38,918 bases of DNA. Source: Prevotellaceae bacterium UBA2738. GTDB taxonomy: Bacteria > Bacteroidota > Bacteroidia > Bacteroidales > Bacteroidaceae. The translations under genes and the position numbers were made by a program. Below the pieces are notes generated by a model. The model searched no databases, was not told the origin of the DNA, and saw nothing but the letters and a program-made list of their open reading frames with translations. Shown here piece after piece: positions 24,793 to 32,718 of the stretch (the first letter of the stretch is position 1; each line of letters begins with the position of its first letter). The DNA lies in contig DEJW01000029.1 in assembly GCA_002353585.1 (NCBI GenBank), positions 1 through 38,918 on the forward strand. Direction: 5' to 3'.

Positions 24793-26052
24793 TTACTGAA
24801 GGAATGAGATCAATACACCTGCAGCAACAGCCGAACCTATCACACCTGAGATGTTAGATGCCATGCAATAGTTGAGCACGTGGTTCTTAGGGTCGTACTT
24901 GGTTGCTATTTCGTTGGCAACACGCGAAGCCATCGGCACTGCTGAGAGGCCTGTTGCTCCAATCAGCGGATTAACCTTCTTCTTGGTAAAGAGGTTAAAT
25001 ATCTTCACCATACAGATGCCAGCAGAGATAGACAAGGCAAAAGCGAGGAAGCCACCTACTACAATACCTATGGTCTGAAGGTTGAGGAAGGCATCAGCCG
25101 TCATTGTTGCACCAACTGATAGTCCGAGGAATATCGTTGCTGTATTCATGATAGCATTTGATGCTGTGTCAAACAGGCGGCTTGTCATTGAGCCTAATTC
25201 CTTTAGCAGGTTACCAAACATCAGCATACCAACAAGGCTGACAGCCGTAGGCACGAGCAGAGCCACAATTATCGTAACCGTTATAGGGAACAGAATCTTG
25301 AGCACACGCAGATTCTTTATCTCTGTCTTATTAGGATACTTCTTATCCTGCTCCTTCATATTTATCATCAGTTCCTTCTTTGTGCACAGGCACTTTACCA
25401 CGAGTGGTATGATAACAGGCACCAACGCCATGTAGCTATATGCCGCTATGGCGATAGGACCAAGCAGTTCGGGAGCAAGTTTGATAGTCGTAAATATAGC
25501 CGTAGGGCCATCAGCACCACCAATGATGCCGAGTGAAGCAGCCTGCTGAGGTGTAAAGCCCATAGCAAGGGCACAAAGCAGTACGGCAAAGATACCAAAC
25601 TGGGCTCCAGCACCAAATATTGAAAGTCTGAGGTTACGCAACATAGGACCAAAATCGGTCAGCGCACCCACGCCCATAAATATAATAGGTGGAATGAAAC
25701 CTGTCTTGATGCACATATAGTATATGAAATTCATCAATCCGAGGTCGTGAGCTATCTTGTGCAGAGGCATATTCCATATCACTTCCTTGTTGCCATCAGC
25801 ATCCAAGAGGAAGGAGCCGTCGGAAAGCGGTATGTAACCCTCTGACGTAACTGTGGTCACGCCCATTCCGCCACCAGGGAAGTTTGCCAGAAGCACGCCC
25901 ATACCTATAGGTACGAGCAACAGTGGCTCATACTTCTTTACTATGCCGAGGTAGAGCAGTATGCATGCTATTACTAACATGATAAGAAACGACCAGTCAC
26001 CACCCGTCTGAGCGAATGACGTCATTTCCCATATTTTTTGTAGGATTTCCAT
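24793..26052 (-). CDS. oadB: Sodium-translocating decarboxylase, beta subunit
   Basis: This is the 419-residue membrane subunit of a biotin-dependent Na+ pump. It takes the carboxyl group from carboxybiotin, releases CO2 and uses the energy to move Na+ outward. About nine or more membrane segments are visible. The signature GGADGPTAIF at 178-187 carries D181, which aligns with the Na+/catalytic Asp of the family; FGPMLRN is also typical. It lies 40 nt after the alpha subunit gene. From sequence alone it could equally be the beta subunit of a methylmalonyl-CoA decarboxylase. Confidence 0.93.
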   Translation of the reverse strand: MEILQKIWEMTSFAQTGGDWSFLIMLVIACILLYLGIVKKYEPLLLVPIGMGVLLANFPGGGMGVTTVTSEGYIPLSDGSFLLDADGNKEVIWNMPLHKIAHDLGLMNFIYYMCIKTGFIPPIIFMGVGALTDFGPMLRNLRLSIFGAGAQFGIFAVLLCALAMGFTPQQAASLGIIGGADGPTAIFTTIKLAPELLGPIAIAAYSYMALVPVIIPLVVKCLCTKKELMINMKEQDKKYPNKTEIKNLRVLKILFPITVTIIVALLVPTAVSLVGMLMFGNLLKELGSMTSRLFDTASNAIMNTATIFLGLSVGATMTADAFLNLQTIGIVVGGFLAFALSISAGICMVKIFNLFTKKKVNPLIGATGLSAVPMASRVANEIATKYDPKNHVLNYCMASNISGVIGSAVAAGVLISFLQ

Positions 26053-26092
26053 TAATCTACTTTTGTACTTTTAATCTCTTGAACTTTAATAC

Positions 26093-27973
26093 TTAAGCTA
26101 TCGTCATCAGCACATCGTCCTCTTCTACAGAATCGCCAGATGTGAAAGCGATTGAAGTTATGGTGCCACTCTTCTCAGCCTTTATGCGGTTAAACACCTT
26201 CATAGCCTCTATGTAGCAGATAACCTCACCTTCCTCCACGTGATCACCTACCTTCTTTGGTGTTTCTGATGACGACTGTACGAGGTAAGCCTTACCCTCC
26301 AGTGGTGCAAGTATCTCTATACCCTCACCCTTGACAGGTGCTGCTGGCTCTGCAGGAGCAGCCTGTTGTGTCAGTCCTGGAGTAGCTGCTGACGCTGGCA
26401 TCGTGCCGTCATAGCTGATATTTACGAGGTAGTTCTTGCCATTTACGTTTACCGTAACCTGTTTAGGCAACTGCTTCTTCACGTTTTCTGCGCCGTGAGC
26501 ATGAACCTGCTTCTTCTCCTTACGCTCTGCGAGGTCCTTCTCGAATGCCGCCTTAGCAGCCCCGCTCTTGTAAGCCTCATACTGTTGCGGGTGCATAGCA
26601 TACTCGAAGAGTTCCTCGTCATCCTCGCCAAGCTCCCAACCTGCCTGTTTCATCTTCAAGCGATATGTCTCAAGCTCATCTGGATAGTTATCCTGTGGGT
26701 CTGTAGTAAGGAACTTACGTCCCTCTTTCTTCGCCATATCCTTAAACAGCTGGTCAACCTCTCCAGGCAACTTGCCGCTCTTGCCCAGTATCATATCCCA
26801 TATATTCTCGGCTATCATAGACCAGCGCTCCTTGCCCTTCTCCATCTGTATCACGTTCATCAGCGCGAGGTTCTTCACATACTGAGAGAACGGAGTGACG
26901 AGACATGGGTAGCCCACCTTTGGCCATACGTAAGCCACCTCGTCGAAGAGCTTTATCAGCAGTTCGTCAGTGGTAAGCTCTGGCTGGTTGTTCTTCACCT
27001 TCCACTTGTTCAGTGAGCGCAGGTTGTCCTCAAGGTCGGTCATCAGCGAACCCATCATGCCTCCTGGCAGTCCTGGCTTAATGAGGAGTGAGTTATTGAG
27101 GTGATTGAGTTTTGGGATATAGTAGCCAAGGAAGTCATCCATCATTTCCTGAATCTGGGTGCGTACCTCCATGTATGCAGCCATATTTATCTCTTTAACC
27201 TTGAATCCAGCATCCTTCAGCATCTCCTGTACGGCGATAATATCTGCGTGACCAGTACCCCATGACAAAGGTGATACAGCTGTATCAATATAATCACAAC
27301 CACCACGAGCCACCTCGAGTATTGATGCCATGTTGAAGCCAGGACCGGCATGAGAGTGATACTGTATTATGATGTCCTTCTTGTAAGCCTTGATGCCAGC
27401 CACAATCTTGCCCAAAGACTCGGGACGACCTATGCCTGCCATATCCTTCAGACATATCTCGTCAGCACCAGCTTCGATGAATGTCTTGGCAAGGTTTATG
27501 TAGTATTCTACTGTATGTATTGGCGAATGAGTAATACAAAGCGCAGCCTGAGCTATCATGCCAGCCTCCTTCGCATACTGTATGGAAGGAATCACGTTGC
27601 GTGGGTCGTTCAGTCCGCAGAATATACGGGTGATGTCAGTACCCTGAGCCTTCTTTACCTTGTAGAAGAGTTTACGCAGGTCCTTAGGACAAGGGCTCAT
27701 GCGCAGTCCGTTCAGCGCACGGTCCAGCATGTGTGTCTGAATGCCAGCCTCGTGGAAAGGCTTCGTCCACTCGCGAACTGCCTTGTTAGGATTTTCACCA
27801 TAAAGCAGGTTTACCTGTTCAAAACCACCACCGTTAGTCTCCACGCGGTCAAAGCATCCCATCTTTATAATCGCAGGAGCAACCTTTACAAGCTGGTCCA
27901 CACGTGGCTGATACTTACCAGCACTCTGCCACATATCACGAAAGACCAGACTGAACTTAATTTCTTTTGCCAT
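26093..27973 (-). CDS. oadA: Oxaloacetate decarboxylase alpha subunit, biotin-carrying
   Basis: The 626-residue protein joins a carboxyltransferase barrel to a C-terminal biotin carrier. The barrel begins with SLVFRDMWQSA (metal-binding Asp), has CLKDMAG (active-site Lys) and QYHSHAGPG (metal-binding His pair). A Pro/Ala-rich linker (about 525-545) leads to the biotinyl domain with K592 in EAMKVF, 34 residues from the end, as usual. The enzyme turns oxaloacetate into pyruvate and CO2, coupled to Na+ export through the beta subunit. The barrel family also contains pyruvate carboxylase subunit B; the beta and gamma genes alongside favour a decarboxylase. It is the middle gene of three. Confidence 0.92.
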   Translation of the reverse strand: MAKEIKFSLVFRDMWQSAGKYQPRVDQLVKVAPAIIKMGCFDRVETNGGGFEQVNLLYGENPNKAVREWTKPFHEAGIQTHMLDRALNGLRMSPCPKDLRKLFYKVKKAQGTDITRIFCGLNDPRNVIPSIQYAKEAGMIAQAALCITHSPIHTVEYYINLAKTFIEAGADEICLKDMAGIGRPESLGKIVAGIKAYKKDIIIQYHSHAGPGFNMASILEVARGGCDYIDTAVSPLSWGTGHADIIAVQEMLKDAGFKVKEINMAAYMEVRTQIQEMMDDFLGYYIPKLNHLNNSLLIKPGLPGGMMGSLMTDLEDNLRSLNKWKVKNNQPELTTDELLIKLFDEVAYVWPKVGYPCLVTPFSQYVKNLALMNVIQMEKGKERWSMIAENIWDMILGKSGKLPGEVDQLFKDMAKKEGRKFLTTDPQDNYPDELETYRLKMKQAGWELGEDDEELFEYAMHPQQYEAYKSGAAKAAFEKDLAERKEKKQVHAHGAENVKKQLPKQVTVNVNGKNYLVNISYDGTMPASAATPGLTQQAAPAEPAAPVKGEGIEILAPLEGKAYLVQSSSETPKKVGDHVEEGEVICYIEAMKVFNRIKAEKSGTITSIAFTSGDSVEEDDVLMTIA

Positions 27974-28031
27974 TTATCTTTATTCTGTTTTTTTAACTTT
28001 CTACCTTAGTCTATGCCTGCCTCATACAACT

Positions 28032-28280
28032 CTAGAGGCTCTTTATCTCAGCCACGGTGCCCTTGCCGCCAGTAATCTTGGCAACAGCCTGATTGATAGC
28101 CTCTACCACGTCAGGAGCAATCGGCATTACCCTTGCCGCTGTCTTAGCTGGCTTCACATCCTCCTCTGGAGCAACCTTGTTTACAATCTTAATAAGCAAA
28201 TTGCTTAACTGGATAATGATAACCAATACGGCGAATACTGTTACCATTCCTACAATCATCAGCGTAATACCTATATTCAT
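28032..28280 (-). CDS. oadG: Oxaloacetate decarboxylase gamma chain
   Basis: The 82-residue protein has a single N-terminal membrane helix (about 4-32) and a charged cytoplasmic tail, the layout of OadG, which anchors the alpha subunit to the beta subunit. The tail ends with a helical segment (PDVVEAINQAVAKITGG) typical of Bacteroidetes OadG. It lacks the His-rich zinc-binding end of Klebsiella OadG. It is the first gene of the operon, 58 nt before oadA. Confidence 0.85.
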   Translation of the reverse strand: MNIGITLMIVGMVTVFAVLVIIIQLSNLLIKIVNKVAPEEDVKPAKTAARVMPIAPDVVEAINQAVAKITGGKGTVAEIKSL

Positions 28281-28320
28281 ATCTGCGGAAAAAAAGAAAA
28301 ATAATCGTTATATAATGCAA

Positions 28321-28367
28321 TTTGCACCAACCTACTGGCTGGATGGCAGTAAATTGGTGCAAAGTTA
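28321..28367 (-). promoter_or_regulatory. oad promoter with a 10-bp dyad
   Basis: On the minus strand TAACTTTG (28367-28360) is the -7 element. TTTGCACCAA (28321-28330) and TTGGTGCAAA (28354-28363) are perfect inverted repeats 23 nt apart; one arm overlaps the -7 element and start site. Inside, TACTG and CAGTA can pair further. The element could be an operator with two half-sites or a 5' mRNA hairpin. No clear TTTG is present at -33, which fits an activator-dependent promoter. Confidence 0.65.
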
Positions 28368-28407
28368 ATAAAAAATATTTGAATATGAAAGTTTTTTTTC
28401 TGCTTTT

Positions 28408-29838
28408 TTATGCAGTCACAGATTTAGATCTTTTCTTCTTCGTCCAGTCGCCCCCCCACAGATATTTGTTCGTATCCTTAACTATCACGTTGCTAAGCAG
28501 AATAAGAGCCATGAGGTTAGGAATAGCCATGAGGGCATTAAAGATGTCAGCCATTGTCCAAACGGTGTTGAGGTTGACTACCGACCCCACAAGCACGGCA
28601 CAGAGAAACATCCACATATAAGCCTTAACAGCCTTTGTACCAAACAGATACTCCACAGCTCTCTGGGCATAGATGCTCCATCCGAGAATGGTGGTAAAGG
28701 CAAAAGTAAAAAGTCCGAACATCAAGAGCGGTTCGCCTATTGACGGAATAAGTGAGAATGCCAGTTTTGTAAGCGTACCACCATTCATGTTTTGTGATTT
28801 CAGTTCAAGAACATGCGCAAACACCTTGCCAAGCGTATGGGTATGGAATACCTCCACATCAGCGAAACTCAGTACGCTACTAACAATCACGAGACCCGTC
28901 ATAGCACATATCACAACAGTATCCCAGAATGTGCCACTTGCACTGACAAGCGCCTGACGCACAGGATTCTTAGTCTTCGCAGCAGCAGCTACGAGGGGTG
29001 CCGAACCCAGACCTGACTCATTAGAGAACAGTCCTCGAGCAATACCATAGTGGGCTGCTATCATCACTCCTCCGCCTGCTACTCCTCCACCTACGGCATC
29101 TGGGTCAAATGCTGAGAGACAGATAAGTTTTATGGCAGGAATAACATGGTCGGCATTCATGCACAGCAGTACAATACAGCCTATAACATACATTACAGCC
29201 ATGAAAGGCACCAAGGCTGTACACACCTTAGCTATACTCTTTATACCACCTATTATAACAAGTGCCACAAGTACCGTTACCACAATACCTGTAATCCATG
29301 TATCAATGCCCATCACCTCGTTGGCGAGGTGAGAGATGGCATTAGCCTGAACGGTGCTGCCTATGCCAAATGCAGCAATAGCCGTAAACAAGGCGAAGAG
29401 CACACCTGCCCACTTAGCATGCAAACCATATTCAAGGGCATACATCGGACCGCCTATCATATATCCTTTCTTGGATGTCTTACGATATTTCACGGCAAGC
29501 AATCCCTCGCCATATTTCGTAGCAATACCGAAGACACCAGTGAGCCAGCACCACAACACGGCACCTGGACCGCCCAGCGCTATGGCTGTTCCCACACCTA
29601 TGATGTTACCAGTACCAATGGTAGCCGCGAGAGCTGTTGCCAGAGCACCAAACTGGCTCACATCACCCTTGCCGTCTTTATCCTTAGCAAGAGAGAGTTT
29701 TATGGCTGTAAAGATTTTACGTTGTGGGAACTTCAGTCGGATGGTAAGCAAAATATGCGTACCAACCAACAGTATTATCATAGGATAGCCCCACAGGAAA
29801 TCACTTATAGCTGAAAGAATGGAGTCAATTGAATTCAT
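28408..29838 (-). CDS. Alanine/glycine:cation symporter (AGCS family)
   Basis: The 476-residue inner membrane protein has about ten to eleven membrane segments and the AGCS signatures: GTGNIIGVGTAIALGGPGA near 76-94, SNESGLGSAPLVAAAAKTKNP near 273-293 and the C-terminal FGLFTFAFTTILGW. The family imports alanine, glycine or related amino acids with Na+. A Na+-pumping decarboxylase operon begins just downstream, so the Na+ gradient link is natural. Its ATG is 2 nt after the FHA gene on the same strand. Confidence 0.92.
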   Translation of the reverse strand: MNSIDSILSAISDFLWGYPMIILLVGTHILLTIRLKFPQRKIFTAIKLSLAKDKDGKGDVSQFGALATALAATIGTGNIIGVGTAIALGGPGAVLWCWLTGVFGIATKYGEGLLAVKYRKTSKKGYMIGGPMYALEYGLHAKWAGVLFALFTAIAAFGIGSTVQANAISHLANEVMGIDTWITGIVVTVLVALVIIGGIKSIAKVCTALVPFMAVMYVIGCIVLLCMNADHVIPAIKLICLSAFDPDAVGGGVAGGGVMIAAHYGIARGLFSNESGLGSAPLVAAAAKTKNPVRQALVSASGTFWDTVVICAMTGLVIVSSVLSFADVEVFHTHTLGKVFAHVLELKSQNMNGGTLTKLAFSLIPSIGEPLLMFGLFTFAFTTILGWSIYAQRAVEYLFGTKAVKAYMWMFLCAVLVGSVVNLNTVWTMADIFNALMAIPNLMALILLSNVIVKDTNKYLWGGDWTKKKRSKSVTA

Positions 29839-29840
29839 AG

Positions 29841-30371
29841 TTATGAGTCTTGCGCTGGTGTTTTGAGTATTATTGATGTGGCGCCAATGGTGAAGAGTGT
29901 GTCATTATATATTACACGCTTCTCTCTGTCGCCAAGTATCTGATTATCAACGAATGTGCCAGTATAACTGGGACCGTCTCTGAGCACATATTTCAGTTTG
30001 CCCTGCTTGTCTCTTGACACGTTGATTACACAATGGTTCATATCTATCGACGGGTCGTTGGTCTCGATTGGTGTATTACACTTCGAACCCTTCATGTATC
30101 TGCCAATTATGTTATCGCCCATCTTGAGTGGCAACACCTGTTTGTAGTGAAACACATTCTCTATCACCACTATGGTGCCTACACCCTGATCAGCCTCTTC
30201 CGTTGTCGGATTTTCGTCCTTCTGCTGGTTGCGTAGTTTGGAAACGCCTATGCGTATTCCAAACTCCTTACCACAGTCAGGACACTGGAAAACAAGTGAC
30301 TGTCCTGCGTGATACCTTGTTTCATCAAAGGTGATGAAGTTGTCACATTTAGGGCAACGTACTCTTTTCAT
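29841..30371 (-). CDS. Zinc-ribbon and FHA-domain protein
   Basis: The 176-residue cytoplasmic protein begins with a zinc ribbon (C6-C9 in CPKC and C30-C33 in CPDC). After a linker comes an FHA domain (about 82-172: IIGRYMKG, then DPSIDMNHCVI and GTFVDNQIL), which binds phosphothreonine peptides. No kinase is encoded nearby. It overlaps the HU/SPOR gene by four bases and sits 2 nt before the transporter gene, so all three are co-transcribed from the promoter at 31431-31462. Confidence 0.85.
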   Translation of the reverse strand: MKRVRCPKCDNFITFDETRYHAGQSLVFQCPDCGKEFGIRIGVSKLRNQQKDENPTTEEADQGVGTIVVIENVFHYKQVLPLKMGDNIIGRYMKGSKCNTPIETNDPSIDMNHCVINVSRDKQGKLKYVLRDGPSYTGTFVDNQILGDREKRVIYNDTLFTIGATSIILKTPAQDS

Positions 30372-31399
30372 ATCTTAGCAATCCATGCCTCACAAAACTG
30401 ACGATCGGCATTTCTCAACTTATGTAAAGCCGCATTGGCAGAAACTTCTGTATCGTAATGTCCAAAGACAACCTTTCTCTGCGAACCCTTCTCAAGCACC
30501 TCAGCCTTGATGTAGCCTGCAGCCTTGAGCTTATTCACAAAGTCCTCAGCACCTTTTTTGCCCACCTTGCTGGCAAGCACAATAGTGAAGAAATTTGTCT
30601 TTACTGGCTCAGCCTGCTTAGCCACAGCATTTGTTTTAGCCTTCGCAGTCTCAGCTGCCACAGGAACTGTACATACATTATTTACTTGCGTACATGCTGT
30701 CTTATTTTGTTTTACAAGGGTCGAAACTATTCCCGCATCAACCACAGAGCATTGCTGAACGTCGCTACTGCCTATGCCGAGCGGAATGCTTGAGAATACA
30801 AACAGCAACAGCATCATGGCAGCAACCAGCACGTTGCGCACAGCATTGACACTAATGCTTATCTTACGTGAATCGTGGTCTATGACTGTCTCTGCCTTAG
30901 CCAAATCAAGCTCTGGCTCTGCAAATTTAGTCTCAGCATATCCACCGCTTATAGGAATAGCTATGGTTTCAGGCTTTCTGCTGATACGATCCATGCTGTA
31001 TGAACTCAGCGCATATAAATAAGGAGTAAGCAAACCTGCCATGCAAGGCTCAAAGTCATACTTCTCATCTGATGTGTATCTGAGTGTTCCTATACCGTAA
31101 AATTCATACTTACCCTCGATAGCAAGCGTCTGCCTTACCTCTTCAACGTCAGAGGCTATCATGCGTATTGCCTCAGGATAGCTGACGTCATAAGCCTCAA
31201 CATAAGACTGCGCAAGCAGAGAATCATTCAACCTCAGCTGGGGGTTGAAACCTATTGTGCGCTGAGGCTGATAAAACATTCCCTCCTCTTCAGAATATTC
31301 TGCATGCACATAATGAGCCATGAATCCACCAAAGTCTGGAACGATAACGCAGTCATTATCAAGCAGAAGGATTTCGATATGTCGAGTTAATTCTATCAT
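30368..31399 (-). CDS. HU-CCDC81-like and SPOR domain membrane protein
   Basis: The 343-residue protein combines a paired HU-like domain of the Bacteroidetes HU-CCDC81 type (about 1-130: LLDNDCVIVPDFGGFMAHY is the typical opening), a membrane helix (about 190-212) and a periplasmic SPOR domain (about 268-343: FFTIVLASKVGKKGAEDFVNKL). The HU part would lie in the cytoplasm and might bind DNA or protein, while SPOR binds peptidoglycan, so the protein spans from nucleoid side to cell wall. It heads a three-gene operon with its own promoter. Confidence 0.88.
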   Translation of the reverse strand: MIELTRHIEILLLDNDCVIVPDFGGFMAHYVHAEYSEEEGMFYQPQRTIGFNPQLRLNDSLLAQSYVEAYDVSYPEAIRMIASDVEEVRQTLAIEGKYEFYGIGTLRYTSDEKYDFEPCMAGLLTPYLYALSSYSMDRISRKPETIAIPISGGYAETKFAEPELDLAKAETVIDHDSRKISISVNAVRNVLVAAMMLLLFVFSSIPLGIGSSDVQQCSVVDAGIVSTLVKQNKTACTQVNNVCTVPVAAETAKAKTNAVAKQAEPVKTNFFTIVLASKVGKKGAEDFVNKLKAAGYIKAEVLEKGSQRKVVFGHYDTEVSANAALHKLRNADRQFCEAWIAKI

Positions 31400-31430
31400 T
31401 TAAGTTAGTATTTCTTGTATGAATTGCTTG

Positions 31431-31462
31431 CAAAGTTAATAAAAAAATACATTTCTCACAAA
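31431..31462 (-). promoter_or_regulatory. Promoter of the HU/SPOR-FHA-AGCS operon
   Basis: On the minus strand TTTG (31462-31459) lies exactly 20 nt before TAACTTTG (31438-31431). The start site should be near 31425, giving a leader of about 25 nt. Confidence 0.85.
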
Positions 31463-31499
31463 CATTATGCGATATAAATGTAAAAAAAAATCTCAATGC

Positions 31500-31530
31500 T
31501 TTGTTCATTAAAAAAAATGTTGTAAATTTG
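31500..31530 (+). promoter_or_regulatory. Promoter of the lipoprotein-AraC-DPP III operon
   Basis: TTTG (31500-31503) lies 19 nt before TAAATTTG (31523-31530). The start site should be near 31536, giving a leader of about 17 nt before the ATG at 31553. It diverges from the HU/SPOR promoter. Confidence 0.8.
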
Positions 31531-31552
31531 TCCTTACAAAGCTTTTAAAACG

Positions 31553-32365
31553 ATGAGAATATTTATCAAATACAAGAACAATATACTTCTAATACTTGAA
31601 ATACTGATAGTTACGTTGTCGCTGTCAGCATGTGGCAAGAAAAACCACACCCCTACTCTCAACGAGGATAAAGCAGCCAAGAAGACCATGCAAGGCGTAT
31701 GGACAGACGAATTGGAGGGCAATATCATCTTTTCTGTGAAGAATGACACCATATATCATAATGATACGCTAAGCGAACCAGCATTCTTCTATATCTACAA
31801 GGACACCTTATTTATTAAGTATCACAATATGGTGAAGTATCCTATTAAGGAACTCACTGAAGAATCTCTCGTGTTTATCGACGAAACAGGCGACGAGATC
31901 GAGCTTATCAAGAACAACACCCCTGCAGGCAGCATCGCTCCTACCACTGAAGAGGCTGAGGCCCCTAATCAGGGCAAGGTGATTAAGAAGGATACCGTAC
32001 TGACCTTTGGCGACAAGCGCTATCATGCCTACAAGAAGGTAAACCCTACCTCATTCAAGGTTTACATACAGTCTAAGAATGTTGACGGACTGAGTGTAGA
32101 GCAGATATATTATGACAATATCGTGCATATAGCCCTCTATGCTGGTCACAAGAGAATTTTCGGACAGAATATCACTAAGGCAGACTTTAAGGGCTTGGTG
32201 CCTGACAACTATCTGGAGCAGGCTATCCTTTCAGATATTACCATAAAAGGAGCCAGCAAGGATGGAGTTACTTTTGTTGCCATACTCACCATCCCCGACT
32301 CTAACACCAACTACATGATTAACATCATCATTTCACCAACAGGTCAAAAGACGCTTTCATTATGA
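31553..32365 (+). CDS. Lipoprotein, possibly DUF4738 type
   Basis: The 270-residue protein has a lipoprotein signal ending in LSLSAC, so the lipidated Cys is residue 27. The mature part contains a small beta-rich domain (about 45-120, opening MQGVWTDELEGNIIF and reminiscent of lipocalin-like or DUF4488-type folds) and a second domain (about 145-270) that resembles DUF4738 of Bacteroidales. Function is unknown. It overlaps the AraC-type gene by four bases (ATGA). Confidence 0.75.
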   Translation: MRIFIKYKNNILLILEILIVTLSLSACGKKNHTPTLNEDKAAKKTMQGVWTDELEGNIIFSVKNDTIYHNDTLSEPAFFYIYKDTLFIKYHNMVKYPIKELTEESLVFIDETGDEIELIKNNTPAGSIAPTTEEAEAPNQGKVIKKDTVLTFGDKRYHAYKKVNPTSFKVYIQSKNVDGLSVEQIYYDNIVHIALYAGHKRIFGQNITKADFKGLVPDNYLEQAILSDITIKGASKDGVTFVAILTIPDSNTNYMINIIISPTGQKTLSL

Positions 32366-32718
32366 GATACCAGCCTATTGACAACGCAGAAGTGATAGCC
32401 CAAGTAAGGGAATTGGTGGAAAAGAGAAAGATGTATAGGGATAACAGACTCAGTCTTACACAGATAGCAAAAGAGGTAGGCATTTCACGCTCCACTCTCT
32501 CTACTATATTAAATAAGGAGTTGGGAATGTCGTTTCTCGACTACGTAAACGGATTAAGACTCAACTTTGCGCTCGACGTAATTAAAAACAATAGTGAAGA
32601 ACTCTCCATTGAGCAGATCTCGCTCCTTGCAGGTTTTTCCTGCCCATCTACCTTCTACAGACAACATAAGAAGGTTTATGGCACAACACCATTAGCGAAC
32701 ATTAAAAACAACAAATAA
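32362..32718 (+). CDS. Small AraC-type helix-turn-helix regulator
   Basis: The 118-residue protein is essentially only the DNA-binding part of an AraC/XylS regulator. The first helix-turn-helix is LSLTQIAKEVGISRSTLSTI (about 30-49) and the second is LSIEQISLLAGFSCPSTFYR (about 81-100), ending with YGTTPL. There is no sensing domain, so its signal must come through another protein or its own level. It lies between a lipoprotein gene and dipeptidyl peptidase III, overlapping the first and directly abutting the second (TAAATG), and so may control its own operon. Confidence 0.88.
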   Translation: MRYQPIDNAEVIAQVRELVEKRKMYRDNRLSLTQIAKEVGISRSTLSTILNKELGMSFLDYVNGLRLNFALDVIKNNSEELSIEQISLLAGFSCPSTFYRQHKKVYGTTPLANIKNNK

